Part shown: in pieces, positions 1-11,481 of the stretch
Position numbering within the stretch: the first letter of the stretch is position 1
Layout: every line of letters begins with the position of its first letter
Made by a program: the position numbers and the translations under genes
Assembly: GCF_021917145.1 (NCBI RefSeq)
Contig: NW_025814039.1
Coordinates: 744,001-808,000, forward strand
Length of the DNA stretch: 64,000 nucleotides
Reading direction: 5' to 3'
DNA from: Hypomesus transpacificus
Taxonomy: Eukaryota > Chordata > Actinopteri > Osmeriformes > Osmeridae
The notes under the pieces: model-generated
The model's database searches: none
Told to the model about the DNA's origin: nothing
What the model saw: only the letters and a program-made list of their open reading frames with translations

Positions 1-14
1 TCCTGCCCCAGGTA

Positions 15-27
15 GCGCCACTGGCCC
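15..27 (-). pseudogene. tRNA-Arg 5' end fragment
   Basis: Only the first 13 nt of the tRNA-Arg (GGGCCAGTGGCGC on the minus strand) remain. The bases at 1-14 do not continue the gene, so this copy was broken, or joined to something else, at the window edge. Confidence 0.7.
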
Positions 28-95
28 GAGGTGCATGCTGCATGCCATGTCACCGGCCCAGGACCCTCGTCTGGACACAAGGACAACGAAAAATG

Positions 96-167
96 TGCCG
101 TGACCCGGATTCGAACCGGGGTTGCTGCGACCACAACGCAGAGTACTAACCACTATACGATCTTGGC
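96..167 (-). tRNA. tRNA-His(GTG), acceptor stem damaged
   Basis: The 72-nt minus-strand gene has anticodon loop TTGTGGT with anticodon GTG and an intact B-box (GGTTCGAATCC). The 5' acceptor strand reads GCCAAGA where the other copies read GCCGTGA, while the 3' strand is still TCACGGC. This gives A-C and A-A mismatches at pairs 4-69 and 5-68. The D stem is normal (G22 kept). A T5 terminator follows in the sense direction (plus-strand AAAAA just below 95). It is probably a decaying copy. Confidence 0.8.
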
Positions 168-909
168 TCGCCGCTTCTCGCTGGACGCACCAGAGGTGGT
201 GGCCACGGGTGTTCTGACCTGTGCTGTGCCACATGAATGAGCTACGAACGGAAGTTCCCAACCTCTCTCCCTTTGTCTAAGCCGTCCCAATTTGCAAACG
301 AGCCATTTTCCCCCTTGTTTTCTTTGGCACATTTCAAGGGGCGTCCAAATTTGTATTTGTTTATGACAAGATTGTCGAGCGTTTTACAAGAATGGCGCGG
401 AAGGACTACTCATTCCCTGCATAGTGTCCTTTCTCTGACACAAATGACGATTCTTGCCTTTGTGTCCCCGAAGCAGAACGAGTCCAGTCACGCTCACATT
501 TTCAATGGTCCTAAATCAAGTTCCAATAGGTATTTAGCCGTCCCCAAACGGCTTTGAAGTGACAATACTCGCACCAGCTTGTAGTGATGGCGTGCAGCAC
601 ATGCATTTTCTCTCCTTTGCTGCGTCAAATCCTTGCAGGGTCAACCCATAGACAGCTTTTTCTTCTCTTTTTTTACAAACCGGTGAACAAAAAAGCATTC
701 CCCTTTCCAAGGCTCTTTCAATACCTGCTGCAGCAAAAGGTTTATTCAGGCGCTTCCTTCTTGGTGTCTGCGCAAAGGTGAGGAATCAAAGTCGAAGCTT
801 TGGTGAAAACGTCATAAGGCATGTTGTTTTAGTTTGGCGCGCTACGCTCAACTACTTGAAAGACATCTTTCCCTCATCGCCCAAATACAGAATTGGTTTA
901 ATGGATGAT

Positions 910-982
910 CGAGCCAGCCAGGAGTCGAACCTGGAATCTTCTCATCCGTAGTCAGACGCGTTATCCATTGCGCCACTGGCCC
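910..982 (-). tRNA. tRNA-Arg(ACG), anticodon-stem mismatch
   Basis: The 73-nt minus-strand gene has acceptor GGGCCAG/CTGGCTC, anticodon loop CTACGGA (ACG) and B-box GGTTCGACTCC. The anticodon stem is TCTGA/TGAGA, so position 30-40 is G-G instead of the G-C of the usual vertebrate TCTGA/TCAGA. No run of four T follows within about 20 nt on the sense strand, so Pol III termination looks weak. Confidence 0.88.
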
Positions 983-1216
983 GAGGTGCATGCTGTGTGC
1001 CATGTCACCGACCCAGGACACTCGCTTGGAGCGAAAGAAGTGATGGGGAAACAGCAGACAGCGGTCTTCCCCTTTCACAGGTTTACTAACCGAGACTATA
1101 TATCTAAAGGCTCTTTTTAAACAGAGACGAGAGGGAGTAGCTATGGGCATGGCACTGGTCGCGTATAGCCACGGCGCGCAACGTCCCTCGTCTGGACACA
1201 AGGACAACGAAAAATG

Positions 1217-1288
1217 TGCCGTGACCCGGATTCGAACCGGGGTTGCTGCGACCACAACGCAGAGTAGTAACCACTATACGATCACGGC
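1217..1288 (-). tRNA. tRNA-His(GTG), D-stem mismatch
   Basis: Acceptor (GCCGTGA/TCACGGC), anticodon loop and T arm are intact. D-stem base G22 is C, so pair 13-22 becomes U-C. A T5 terminator lies directly downstream on the minus strand. Confidence 0.9.
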
Positions 1289-2016
1289 TCGCCGCACCAG
1301 AGGTGGTGGCCACCGGTATTCTGACCTGTGCTGTGCCACACGATTGAGCTACGAACGGAAGTTCCCAGCCTCTCTCCCTTTGTCTAAGCCGTCCCAATTT
1401 GCAAACGAGCCATTTTCCCCCTTGTTTTCTTTGGCACATTTCAAGGGGCGTCCAAATTTGTATTTGTTTATGACAAGATTGTCGAGCGTTTTACAAGAAT
1501 GGCGCGGAAGGACTACTCATTCCCTGCATAGTGTCCTTTCTCGGACACAAATGACGATTCTTGCCTTTGTGTCCCCGAAGCAGAACGAGTCCAGTCACGC
1601 TCACATTTTCAATGGTCCTAAATCAAGTTCCAATAGGTATTTAGCCGTCCCCAAACGGCTTTGAAGTGACAATACTCGCACCAGCTTGTAGTGATGGCGT
1701 GCAGCACATGCATTTTCTCTCCTTTGCTGCCTCAAATCCTTGCAGGGTCAACCCATAGACAGCTTTTTCTTCTCTTTTTTTACAAACCGGTGAACAAAAA
1801 AGCATTCCCCTTTCCTAGGCTCTTTCAATACCTGCTGCAGCAAAAGGTTTATTCAGGCGCTTCCTTCTTGGTGTCTGCGCAAAGGTGAGGAATCAAAGTA
1901 GAAGCTTTGGTGAAAACGTCATAAGGCATGTTGTTTTAGTTTGGCGCGCTACGCTCAACTACTTGAAAGACATCTTTCCCTCATCGCCCAAATACAGAAT
2001 TGGTTTAATGGATGAT

Positions 2017-2089
2017 CGAGCCAGCCAGGAGTCGAACCTGGAATCTTCTCATCCGTAGTCAGACGCGTTATCCATTGCGCCACTGGCCC
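2017..2089 (-). tRNA. tRNA-Arg(ACG), anticodon-stem mismatch
   Basis: Same sequence as the copy at 910-982, including the G30-G40 mismatch and the lack of a clear T4 terminator. Spacing to the previous Arg copy is 1107 bp. Confidence 0.88.
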
Positions 2090-2323
2090 GAGGTGCATGC
2101 TGTGTGCCATGTCACCGACCCAGGACACTCGCTTGGAGCGAAAGAAGTGATGGGGAAACAGCAGACAGCGGTCTTCCCCTTTCACAGGTTTACTAACCGA
2201 GACTATATATCTAAAGGCTCTTTTTAAACAGAGACGAGGGGGAGTAGCTATGGGCATGGCGCTGGTCGCGTATAGCCACGGCGCGCAACGTCCCTCGTCT
2301 GGACACAAGGACAACGAAAAATG

Positions 2324-2395
2324 TGCCGTGACCCGGATTCGAACCGGGGTTGCTGCGACCACAACGCAAAGTAGTAACCACTATACGATCACGGC
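2324..2395 (-). tRNA. tRNA-His(GTG), D-stem mismatch
   Basis: As at 1217 (C22), plus C27 changed to T, which turns the first anticodon-stem pair into a U-G wobble. Acceptor stem, B-box and T5 terminator are intact. Confidence 0.9.
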
Positions 2396-3126
2396 TCGCC
2401 GCTTCTCGCTGGACGCACCAGATGTGGTGGCCACCGGTATTCTGACCTGTGCTGTGCCACACGATTGAGCTACGAACGGAAGTTCCCAGCCTCTCTCCCT
2501 TTGTCTAAGCCGTCCCAATTTGCAAACGAGCCATTTTCCCCCTTGTTTTCTTTGGCACATTTCAAGGGGCGTCCAAATTTGTATTTGTTTATGACAAGAT
2601 TTACAAGAATGGCGCGGAAGGACTACTCATTCCCTGCATAGTGTCCTTTCTCGGACACAAATGACGATTCTTGCCTTTGTGTCCCCGAAGCAGAACGAGT
2701 CCAGTCACACTCACATTTTCAATGGTCCTAAATCAAGTTCCAATAGGTATTTAGCCGTCCCCAAACGGCTTTGAAGTGACAATACTCGCACCAGCTTGTA
2801 GTGATGGCGTGCAGCACATGCATTTTCTCTCCTTTGCTGCGTCAAATCCTTGCAGGGTCAACCCATAGACAGCTTTTTCTTCTCTTTTTTTACAAACCGG
2901 TGAACAAAAAAGCATTCCCCTTTCCAAGGCTCTTTCAATACCTGCTGCAGCAAAAGGTTTATTCAGGCGCTTCCTTCTTGGTGTCTGCGCAAAGGTGAGG
3001 AATCAAAGTAGAAGCTTTGGTGAAAACGTCATAAGGCATGTTGTTTTAGTTTGGCGCGCTACGCTCAACTACTTGAAAGACATCTTTCCCTCATCGCCCA
3101 AATACAGAATTGGTTAAATGGATGAT

Positions 3127-3199
3127 CGAGCCAGCCAGGAGTCGAACCTGGAATCTTCTCATCCGTAGTCAGACGCGTTATCCATTGCGCCACTGGCCC
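3127..3199 (-). tRNA. tRNA-Arg(ACG), anticodon-stem mismatch
   Basis: Same gene and same G30-G40 mismatch. The 3' flank reads TTTAA on the sense strand, a short T tract that still falls short of a standard T4 terminator. Confidence 0.88.
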
Positions 3200-3433
3200 G
3201 AGGTGCATGCTGTGTGCCATGTCACCGACCCAGGACACTCGCTTGGAGCGAAAGAAGTGATGGGGAAACAGCAGACAGCGGTCTTCCCCTTTCACAGGTT
3301 TACTAACCGAGACTATATATCTAAAGGCTCTTTTTAAACAGAGACGAGGGGGAGTAGCTATGGGCATGGCGCTGGTCGCGTATAGCCACGGCGCGCAACG
3401 TCCCTCGTCTGGACACAAGGACAACGAAAAATG

Positions 3434-3505
3434 TGCCGTGACCCGGATTCGAACCGGGGTTGCTGCGACCACAACGCAAAGTAGTAACCACTATACGATC
3501 ACGGC
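3434..3505 (-). tRNA. tRNA-His(GTG), D-stem mismatch
   Basis: Matches the copy at 2324-2395 (C22 and U27-G43) with the same flanks and T5 terminator, as expected for a recent unit duplication. Confidence 0.9.
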
Positions 3506-4236
3506 TCGCCGCTTCTCGCTGGACGCACCAGATGTGGTGGCCACCGGTATTCTGACCTGTGCTGTGCCACACGATTGAGCTACGAACGGAAGTTCCCAGC
3601 CTCTCTCCCTTTGTCTAAGCCGTCCCAATTTGCAAACGAGCCATTTTCCCCCTTGTTTTCTTTGGCACATTTCAAGGGGCGTCCAAATTTGTATTTGTTT
3701 ATGACAAGATTTACAAGAATGGCGCGGAAGGACTACTCATTCCCTGCATAGTGTCCTTTCTCGGACACAAATGACGATTCTTGCCTTTGTGTCCCCGAAG
3801 CAGAACGAGTCCAGTCACACTCACATTTTCAATGGTCCTAAATCAAGTTCCAATAGGTATTTAGCCGTCCCCAAACGGCTTTGAAGTGACAATACTCGCA
3901 CCAGCTTGTAGTGATGGCGTGCAGCACATGCATTTTCTCTCCTTTGCTGCGTCAAATCCTTGCAGGGTCAACCCATAGACAGCTTTTTCTTCTCTTTTTT
4001 TACAAACCGGTGAACAAAAAAGCATTCCCCTTTCCAAGGCTCTTTCAATACCTGCTGCAGCAAAAGGTTTATTCAGGCGCTTCCTTCTTGGTGTCTGCGC
4101 AAAGGTGAGGAATCAAAGTAGAAGCTTTGGTGAAAACGTCATAAGGCATGTTGTTTTAGTTTGGCGCGCTACGCTCAACTACTTGAAAGACATCTTTCCC
4201 TCATCGCCCAAATACAGAATTGGTTAAATGGATGAT

Positions 4237-4309
4237 CGAGCCAGCCAGGAGTCGAACCTGGAATCTTCTCATCCGTAGTCAGACGCGTTATCCATTGCGC
4301 CACTGGCCC
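4237..4309 (-). tRNA. tRNA-Arg(ACG), anticodon-stem mismatch
   Basis: Fourth complete Arg copy. It has the same G30-G40 mismatch and the same flanks as the copy at 3127. Confidence 0.88.
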
Positions 4310-4543
4310 GAGGTGCATGCTGTGTGCCATGTCACCGACCCAGGACACTCGCTTGGAGCGAAAGAAGTGATGGGGAAACAGCAGACAGCGGTCTTCCCCT
4401 TTCACAGGTTTACTAACCGAGACTATATATCTAAAGGCTCTTTTTAAACAGAGACGAGGGGGAGTAGCTATGGGCATGGCACTGGTCGCGTATAGCCACG
4501 GCGCGCAACGTCCCTCGTCTGGACACAAGGACAACGAAAAATG

Positions 4544-4615
4544 TGCCGTGACCCGGATTCAAACCGGGGTTGCTGCGACCACAACGCAAAGTAGTAACCA
4601 CTATACGATCACGGC
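4544..4615 (-). tRNA. tRNA-His(GTG), T-loop/B-box mutated
   Basis: Carries C22 and U27-G43 like its neighbours. C56 of the T loop is changed to T, so the B-box reads GGTTTGAATCC. C56 normally pairs with G19 and is part of the TFIIIC-binding B-box, so this copy is probably weak or silent. Confidence 0.85.
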
Positions 4616-5674
4616 TCGCCGCTTCTCGCTGGACGCACCAGAGGTGGTGGCCACGGGTGTTCTGACCTGTGCTGTGCCACATGAATGAGCTACGAACGGA
4701 AGTTCCCAGCCTCTCTCCCTTTGTCTAAGCCGTCCCAATTTGCAAACGAGCCATTTTCCCCCTTGTTTTCTTTGGCACATTTCAAGGGGCGTCCAAATTT
4801 GTATTTGTTTATGACAAGATTGTCGAGCGTTTTACAAGAATGGCGCGGAAGGACTACTCATTCCCTGCATAGTGTCCTTTCTCTGACACAAATGACGATT
4901 CTTGCCTTTGTGTCCCCGAAGCAGAACGAGTCCAGTCACGCTCACATTTTCAATGGTCCTAAATCAAGTTCCAATAGGTATTTAGCCGTCCCCAAACGGC
5001 TTTGAAGTGACAAAACTCGCACCAGCTTGTAGTGATGGCGTGCAGCACATGCATTTTCTCTCCTTTGCTGCGTCAAATCCTTGCAGGGTCAACCCATAGA
5101 CAGCTTTTTCTTCTCTTTTTTTACAAACCGGTGAACAAAAAAGCATTCCCCTTTCCAAGGCTCTTTCAATACCTGCTGCAGCAAAAGGTTTATTCAGGCG
5201 CTTCCTTCTTGGTGTCTGCGCAAAGGTGAGGAATCAAAGTAGAAGCTTTGGTGAAAACGTCATAAGGCATGTTGTTTTAGTTTGGCGCGCTACGCTCAAC
5301 TACTTGAAAGACATCTTTCCCTCATCGCCCAAGTACGGAATTGGTTAGGAGTTGAACCTGGAATCTTCTGGGTTCTCATCTATAAAACTGTGCGTAGGAT
5401 TCTTACTAAAAGTGTACGTAAGCCCAAAAGCCTAAAATGGCGTACGCACACAAAAATTCAGTTTTAGAAAACCGTGCGCACGCACACCTGCCCGCAATGT
5501 TCCTTTATAAATCACAAATTACCCACAAGTGTGCGTACGTGAATCAGCTTTGTACCCCGCCCTGAACACGCCCATTTTTAACCACAAATGGTCAATGCAA
5601 AGCACCTCATGAATACCAATCTACTATATTAATGGCCCTAATCTCATGACCCTGGTAGTGATTGTTCTTGAATC

Positions 5675-6477
5675 ATGGCGAACAAAAAAACAAAAAAGAG
5701 AAACTTCTCGGACACAGAGATTGAGGTTCTTGTAGGCGAGGTGGAGGCCCGAAAACCGGCATTATTGGTGGCCACAGCAGTGGAATCACAAACAAATAAA
5801 AACTATGCGAGAGGCAGCATATTGCGGCTGCCGTTAACGGTGCCAGTGGGACAGAGCGCACAGTGGCAGAACTTTAAAAAAAGTGGTCCAATCTGAAGGT
5901 AATGTATGCTACATCTTTGTATTCCTTTACTGACATGTATTTAATTTGTTGCGTGTGTTATTGAAGAGGTGTTAGTTAAATGTGCTCATTTGTGCAAAAT
6001 AAATAATCTCATTCATTCATTCCAGGTGGAGGCAAAGAGGAAACTGTTCTCCCACCGCCAGAGTGTGGCTGCAACTGGTGGAGGCCCAAGCACAGCTGAC
6101 CTATCGCCAATTGATGGAAAAATTGCTGCCATAATTGGCGAGGTCAGCGTGTGTGGGATTGTGTCGGAGAAGGTGGGAGACACCGACTCGACCACTGAGG
6201 AACAAGGTAAACAGTTTTATTGTAGGCCTAAAGTGACTCCAGAAAATCAAATGTTTTTTCCCCAGTCCTTCCAGAGTCTGGAGCAGTGGTTGGGCAGGAG
6301 GTTCCCGTCGAGGAGAGTGAGGGGTCCCCGGCAGACCAGCGTTCGGCTCCAGTCAGCGGTGCACCTCGTGCACATGGCAGTGGTCGGGTTCTCACTGACG
6401 CCGTCCTTCACCTGTAGCAAGACACGATCAACGCAATTAATAACGTGTCAAGCGAGCTACTGCAGATGAGTGAGTGA
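5675..6477 (+). pseudogene. Harbinger Myb/SANT-like protein gene (element A), broken
   Basis: This is the accessory DNA-binding protein of Harbinger elements, related to vertebrate NAIF1, which helps the transposase reach the nucleus and the element ends. Exon 1 (5675-5898) starts with a basic stretch followed by NFSDTEIEVLVGEVEARK, the opening of the SANT/Myb-like fold. The frame then shifts near 5760, and the continuing homologous frame has two TAA codons where lysines are expected. Exon 2 (6026-6209) reads VEAKRKLFSHRQ and then a Gly-rich linker. Exon 3 (about 6265-6477) includes the C-terminal RVLTD region. Splice sites are plausible (aag/gtaatg, ccag/gtgg). Element B has the same gene, differently damaged. 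Confidence 0.8.
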
Positions 6478-8113
6478 TGAGTACTTGAAGAAATTGCTCA
6501 AGTATTAAAATGTTTTGTTGCAAAATGAAACTTGATAGTTCTCTTTCTTACAAACGCCGCATGACATCCTCACGTATTCTTGCCCCATGCTGATGTGCCT
6601 CTTGTCGAGCAGGGGGCAGTCGTTCGGGGTCACACTGCTGGGGGGGAGGGAGGTCAGGAGGGAGAGGGATACCGTTCCTCAGTGCCACATTGTGCAGAAC
6701 ACCACACGCCCTGATTATGGCGCACACCTTTGCGGGGTGGTACAGCAGTCTGCCACCTGAGGCATCCAAAGCATGCCATCGGCATTTCAGGAGGCCGATG
6801 GCACGCTCCACAACCGAGCGCACACGAGCGTGGAACTCGTTGTAGCGCAATTCCTCTGCGCTCCGCGGGTTCAACATTGGGTAAGGAGCCAGCGTCTGAG
6901 GGGGTAGCCACTGTCACCTACAGATAATAATTAATACTTAATTATAGTCAACATCAAGACAAATGGTTACCATTTCTAAATGCTAACTCACCAATAAGCC
7001 AGCCACCACGACCTGCGCCTGCCTGTAGTCTGTTCCCTACAATGCTATTTGTCGGTATAAAGGAATCATGTGTGGAGCCAGGCCAGCGTGCCACGATGTT
7101 ACTGAGGACCATTTTGGAGTCACATATGACTTGCACATTCATTGAATGGACATGCTTTCTATTAACGTAAGCATATTCGTTTACATATGGAGCCCTTATG
7201 GCAATATGAGTGCAGTCAATTGCCCCGATTACATTCGGGAAATCGGACATTGCTGCAAATTGCATTTTAATTTTGGCGTGTTCTTGCACAGTGTAGGGAA
7301 ACTTGATGTATCGACTACCCATTTTAATAATGCCTTCCAAAACAGCCGGCATTATGGCACTCAGGGACGCGATATACCAGACCTATAGGATGATATACAA
7401 TTAGATTATATCCAGACAAGCCTTAATGTTTGAGTTGAAGATGATATAAAACACTTACCTGTCTGCCAATTCCCGCTGGAGACAGCCGGTTGCCAGGAAC
7501 CCCAGAGTGGTGAGGACCTGCGTTTGGACTGGGATGGCATGGTTTCGGCGTGTTGCTCTCTCTATTACTGGACCCAATTCAGTACATAAATCCAAGAGCA
7601 AAGCTCTGGGGAATCTAAATCGGCTTATTAGCCACTCATCATCATGGGCCAGTAAATCATTACGGTCCCCGAATACTCTTTCTCTCCTGGGGCCTCATTT
7701 ATCAACTGTTTGTACGCACAAAAATGTGTGTAAACGTGCGTACGAATGAATCCATGCAAAAGTTGCGATTTATCATGCCAAGAGATTTCTTGGAAGTGTG
7801 CGTAAACCTAAGAATGGTCAATACTATGCGTAGCTGAGTACGAACAATTCCAAGTGCTGAAACAAGGCAATTGCATTGTGAACACGGGAACTCTATGTAG
7901 GCATTTAAGATTGAAATCGATAATGAAAGCATTTTGCAAGGATTTTCATGAAATAAATTAAAAAATCATGAAATATTGTAATGATATAGCCTAATTGAAC
8001 ACCATAAGGGGAGTTGTTAGTATTGGCGAATTGATGTAATGTAGTGTAATGTTACAATATGTTTGTGGACCACTATTAAAGACACTCAATTAACACAGAA
8101 TATCTAAGAGAAG

Positions 8114-9253
8114 ATGGCAGATCTAGCTGTGTTGGAAGATTTAGCACATGCCACATTTCGCCGAGAGCGCATTTTCAGAGACAGATATGACTTCTTTGCA
8201 GAGAGTAATGAGTGGCTCATTAGTAGATATCGTTTCCCTAAACCCATTTTTGTGGAATTATGCGAGGATCTAAGACCAACTCTACAAAGACCAACAAGGA
8301 GAACGAATGCCATTCCAGTGCACATTCAGGTGTTATCCACCTTGGGTATCTTGAAGACGGGCACTTTTCAGCGTGAACTCGCTGATCGGTCTGGCATCTC
8401 ACAACCCTCCATCAGCCTAACGATGCCTGCTGTTTTAAATGCAATAATCAGTAGATCCCGTCAGTACATACTTTTCCCATATACAGTAGCACAACAGGTA
8501 GAAGTCAAACAAGGTTTCTTTGCAGTCGACGGCTTCCCAAACACAATTGGAGCGGTGGACTGCACCCACGTTGCAATTAAAGCACCATCCCTGAACGAGT
8601 TCAATTACGTGACCAGAAAAGGCTTCCACTCAATTAATGTGCAAATCATCTCGGATGCACAAAATAACTTGTTGAATGTGGTGGCGAGATGGCCGGGGGG
8701 AACGCACGACTCATTCATTTTGCAGAACAGCAACGTTGGCTTTCGCTTACAGGAGGGAGCTGTTCAGGATGGATGGCTTATTGGTATGTATTGCCCAGGC
8801 ATCAAGTACCTGCCATTAGTGTATTCTATTTACGTATTGGTTTCCCTGTAGGAGACAGAGGTTATCCATTGAAACCGTGGCTGATGACTCCTTTGACCAA
8901 TCCTGTGACGGCACAGGAGAGTCTGTAATGCTGCACACAGTCGCAGAAGGTCGATCGTGGAGTGCACAATAGGAACTCTGAAAGGCCGGTGGATCTGTTT
9001 GTCATCTGCTGGGGGTGCTTTGCAGTATACACTGGAAAAGGCCTGCAACATAGTCATGGCCTGTTGTGTCCTACATAACATGGCCATCAAGCATGGCATT
9101 CCACTTGTTCAGGAAGACCAACCTGACAAAGCGATGCCAGGCGCACCACCTTTCCAACCTCCAAATGCCTTGGCAGTTCAAAGGAGGATGGAGATTATTC
9201 AACGTTTCCGAGTAAGTACCTCCCCAAGAAAAGAACAGCCCACATGCCTTTAG
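8114..9253 (+). pseudogene. HARBI1-like DDE transposase (element B), one frameshift
   Basis: Exon 1 is 8114-8783 and exon 2 is 8852-9253 (ttg/gtatgt; tgtag/gagac). Exon 1 is open from MADLAVLEDLAHATFRRER, through a helix-turn-helix-like part (ELADRSGISQPSIS), to the first two catalytic aspartates (AVDCTH, WPGGTHDSF). Exon 2 opens with GDRGYPLKPWL. A small deletion near 8918 then shifts the frame, and the third acidic residue (VECTIGTLKGRW, about 8958-8993) and CCVLHNMAIKHG follow in another frame. It is close to intact and clearly related to the element A enzyme, though diverged from it. Confidence 0.88.
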
Positions 9254-9254
9254 C

Positions 9255-10057
9255 TCATTTATTTAACATTTGACTGGCACAGTTAACCAGTTGTTGTAGG
9301 GATTTGTTAATGTCATTGACTGCAGTGCAGATGCCAGGTAATTTCTCATTTATATCTTTGATGGAGTTGATGATTTCGTCTGTTAGGACCCTTGGTTCAC
9401 GGCTTGATGTGGCGCGGGAGCGTGGTGCCTCACTGTGGGTCACAACGGGGGGAAGACTTGCCTCTCCCAGGATGACTCCGGAACTGTCTCCACTAACTGC
9501 AATTTATGGAATTATTTAATTACTGCATCAGAGCAGATTATAATTCCCTGTCAAATAAAGTGATGACCACAATATTGACAACACTGTTGAAAATCAAATT
9601 ATTCTACTTACCTTCAACCTGACCATGAGTAGACACCGGTGAATTGGACACGGTAGGACCTGCGACTAGGTCAATGTCTCCACCTGACACAATTCCAGAC
9701 AGCGATGTTTCTCCAATAATTGCTGCAATTCTTTATTGCATGGGAGAAACACTGGTCTCAACTTGTCCACCTCCAGTTGCAGAAATGTCTCGCCTTTGTG
9801 CGACTACGGCTCTTTTTGCACTTGATTTGAAATCAAACCACTTTTTTTTATATCTGCCAATGAGCGCCTCTGAGAAGATGCTGCGTTAACAGCAATCGCT
9901 ACCTTTTCCCAGAGCATTTTTTTTTTTGTTGGTCAAAACACCGCTAAGTGTTCCAAATAAAACTTTGTGGTTGCACTCAACCTACGACACTAACACCTCA
10001 ATCTCATTTTGTGAAAAATTGTTTTTCTTTCCTTTCTTTTCTTGCTCCCTTTTTCAT
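9255..10057 (-). pseudogene. Harbinger Myb/SANT-like protein gene (element B), broken
   Basis: On the minus strand a basic N-terminus starting at 10057 is followed, after a frameshift, by NFSQNEIEVLV and a stop. Next come KKWFDFK, then AKRAVVAQRRDISATGGG and IAAIIGE, parallel to the element A gene. A TAA interrupts the middle exon. The last exon is open to 9255 and ends with EPRVLTDEIINSIKDINEK and a Leu/Gln-rich tail. It converges with the transposase: the two 3' ends almost touch at 9253/9255. Confidence 0.78.
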
Positions 10058-10330
10058 TACCAATTTCTAGTTGAACTTGTTAGCTCCCTTTTCATTGGTG
10101 GTGACTCAACTAATTTAGATAATATGGGGCGTTTCGTATGCAAATGCTTGTGTTCGTGCACAAGTTTATAGACTAAGAACAGGTGAGATTTATCAAGGAT
10201 AATCTCCTAGAAGTGTGCGTACGGCGCTCGTACGAATGTTTGATAAATCGCACCTTCAACTGTTCGTGGGAGTATTCCTAACCTCCACGTAAGAACTATT
10301 TCTACGCACGCTTGATAAATGAGGACCCCT

Positions 10331-11473
10331 TACACCTTAAATCCATCTGGCACACCTTAAATCCATCACTGACCCTCTACTGGACCCCCTGCAGTTTGCC
10401 TACAGAGCCAACAGGTCTGTGGACGACGCAGTTAATTTGGCCCTCCACTTCACCCTACAGCACCTGGACTCCCCAGCATCCTACGCCAGGATCCTGTTTG
10501 TGGACTTCAGCTCTGCCTTCAACACCATCATCCCCGCTCTGCTTCAGGACAAGCTCTCCCAGCTGAACGTGCCTGATTCCACCTGCATATGGATCACAGA
10601 CTTCCTGTCTGACAGTAAGCAATGCGTTAAGCTGGGAACACAAGTCTCTGATTCCCGGTCCATCAGCACTGGATCTCCCCAGGGCTGCGTCCTTTCTCCT
10701 CTGCTCTTCTCCCTGTACACCAACAGCTGCACCTCCAGCCATCCGTCCATCAAACTCCTGAAGTTTGCGGACGACACCACCCTCATTGGGCTCATCTCTG
10801 GTGGAGACGAGTCCGACTATAGGTGGGAAGCGGACAATCTGGTGACCTGGTGCAGCCAGAACAACCTAGAGCTCAATGCTCTCAAGACAGTGGAGATGGT
10901 TGTGGACTTCAGGAAGAACACAGCACCACTCACCCCCATCACCCTGTGTGACTCCCCAGTCAACACTGTGGAGTCCTTCCGCTTCCTGGGCTCTATCCTG
11001 CACACCTCGAGGACCCTGAGACGAGCGAAGAAGATTGTGGCGGACTCCTCCCACCCTGGTCACTCCCTGTTTCAAACACTCCCCTCCGGCAGAAGGCTGC
11101 GGTCCATCGGGACCAAAACCTCACGCCACACAAACATCTTCCCTTCCGATGTTGGCCTCCTCAACAAGGCCAAGAGCTCACACTGACTCTAATGACTTCA
11201 TGTCGTACAACGTTTTACTTTTGCACTACATTCAATTCCTGTAATATTTGTATTTTATATTGTATTTTATATTGTAATTTGGCAAATTATATTTAATTTT
11301 TTGCCCACTTTTATTTGATTTTAGTGTATTCCACTTATTACTGCTAGTTTTAGTATAGTTAGACCACATATTTAAATGTAAGATTCCTATATGTTTATTG
11401 TATGCACCTTCCTGCCAAAGCAAATTCCTTGTCAGTGCAAACTTTCATGGCAAATAAATCCCATTCTGATTCT
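10331..11473 (+). mobile_element. 5'-truncated L2/CR1-type LINE with broken RT
   Basis: Encodes the C-terminal half of a Jockey-superfamily reverse transcriptase, open from 10419 to 11186: ILFVDFSSAFNTI, SPQGCVLSPLLFSLYTN and FADDTTLI (catalytic FADD) can be read. An internal deletion of roughly 100 codons joins FRFLGSI directly to RRAKKIVADSSHPGH, compared with the fuller LINE at 57923-60876. The 3' UTR ends in GATTCTGATTCT. A 7-bp target duplication GACCCCT flanks it (10324-10330, 11474-11480). It landed exactly at the right end of element B. Confidence 0.85.
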
Positions 11474-11481
11474 GACCCCTG

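Larger units (their letters stand above)
1..5370. repeat. Tandem array of ~1.11 kb units carrying tRNA-Arg and tRNA-His
   Basis: Successive tRNA-His copies start at 96, 1217, 2324, 3434 and 4544, giving spacings of 1121, 1107, 1110 and 1110 bp. Each unit has one tRNA-His(GTG) and one tRNA-Arg(ACG), both on the minus strand, joined by AT-rich spacer in which I see no other gene and no further B-box. The first unit is shortened: about 165 bp between the two tRNAs is missing, joined at a shared ctcg. The units at 2324 and 3434 look almost identical, so amplification or homogenisation is recent. The short open frames in the spacer repeat with the unit and have no recognisable product. The array continues at 12247 after a transposon insertion. 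Confidence 0.93.
7690..10328. mobile_element. PIF/Harbinger element B (2.6 kb), nested in A
   Basis: The ends are GGGCCTCATTTATCAA on the left and TTGATAAATGAGGACCC on the right. The left flank is CTG (7687-7689). The matching CTG on the right is split by a later LINE: C-T at 10329-10330 and G at 11481. Subterminal regions are rich in tgcgtacg motifs. It has the same two-gene plan as element A but lies in the opposite orientation. Insertion fell in codon ~16 of element A's transposase. Confidence 0.87.

Noticed and set aside
237..5229. A possible 5S rRNA or snRNA gene in the array spacer
   Set aside because: I looked for box A/B and known snRNA cores and saw none beyond the two tRNAs.
31..5467. 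Recurrent short open frames (65-173 codons) in the tRNA array on both strands
   Set aside because: They repeat with the 1.1 kb unit, overlap tRNA genes on either strand, and have no family resemblance or splice logic.
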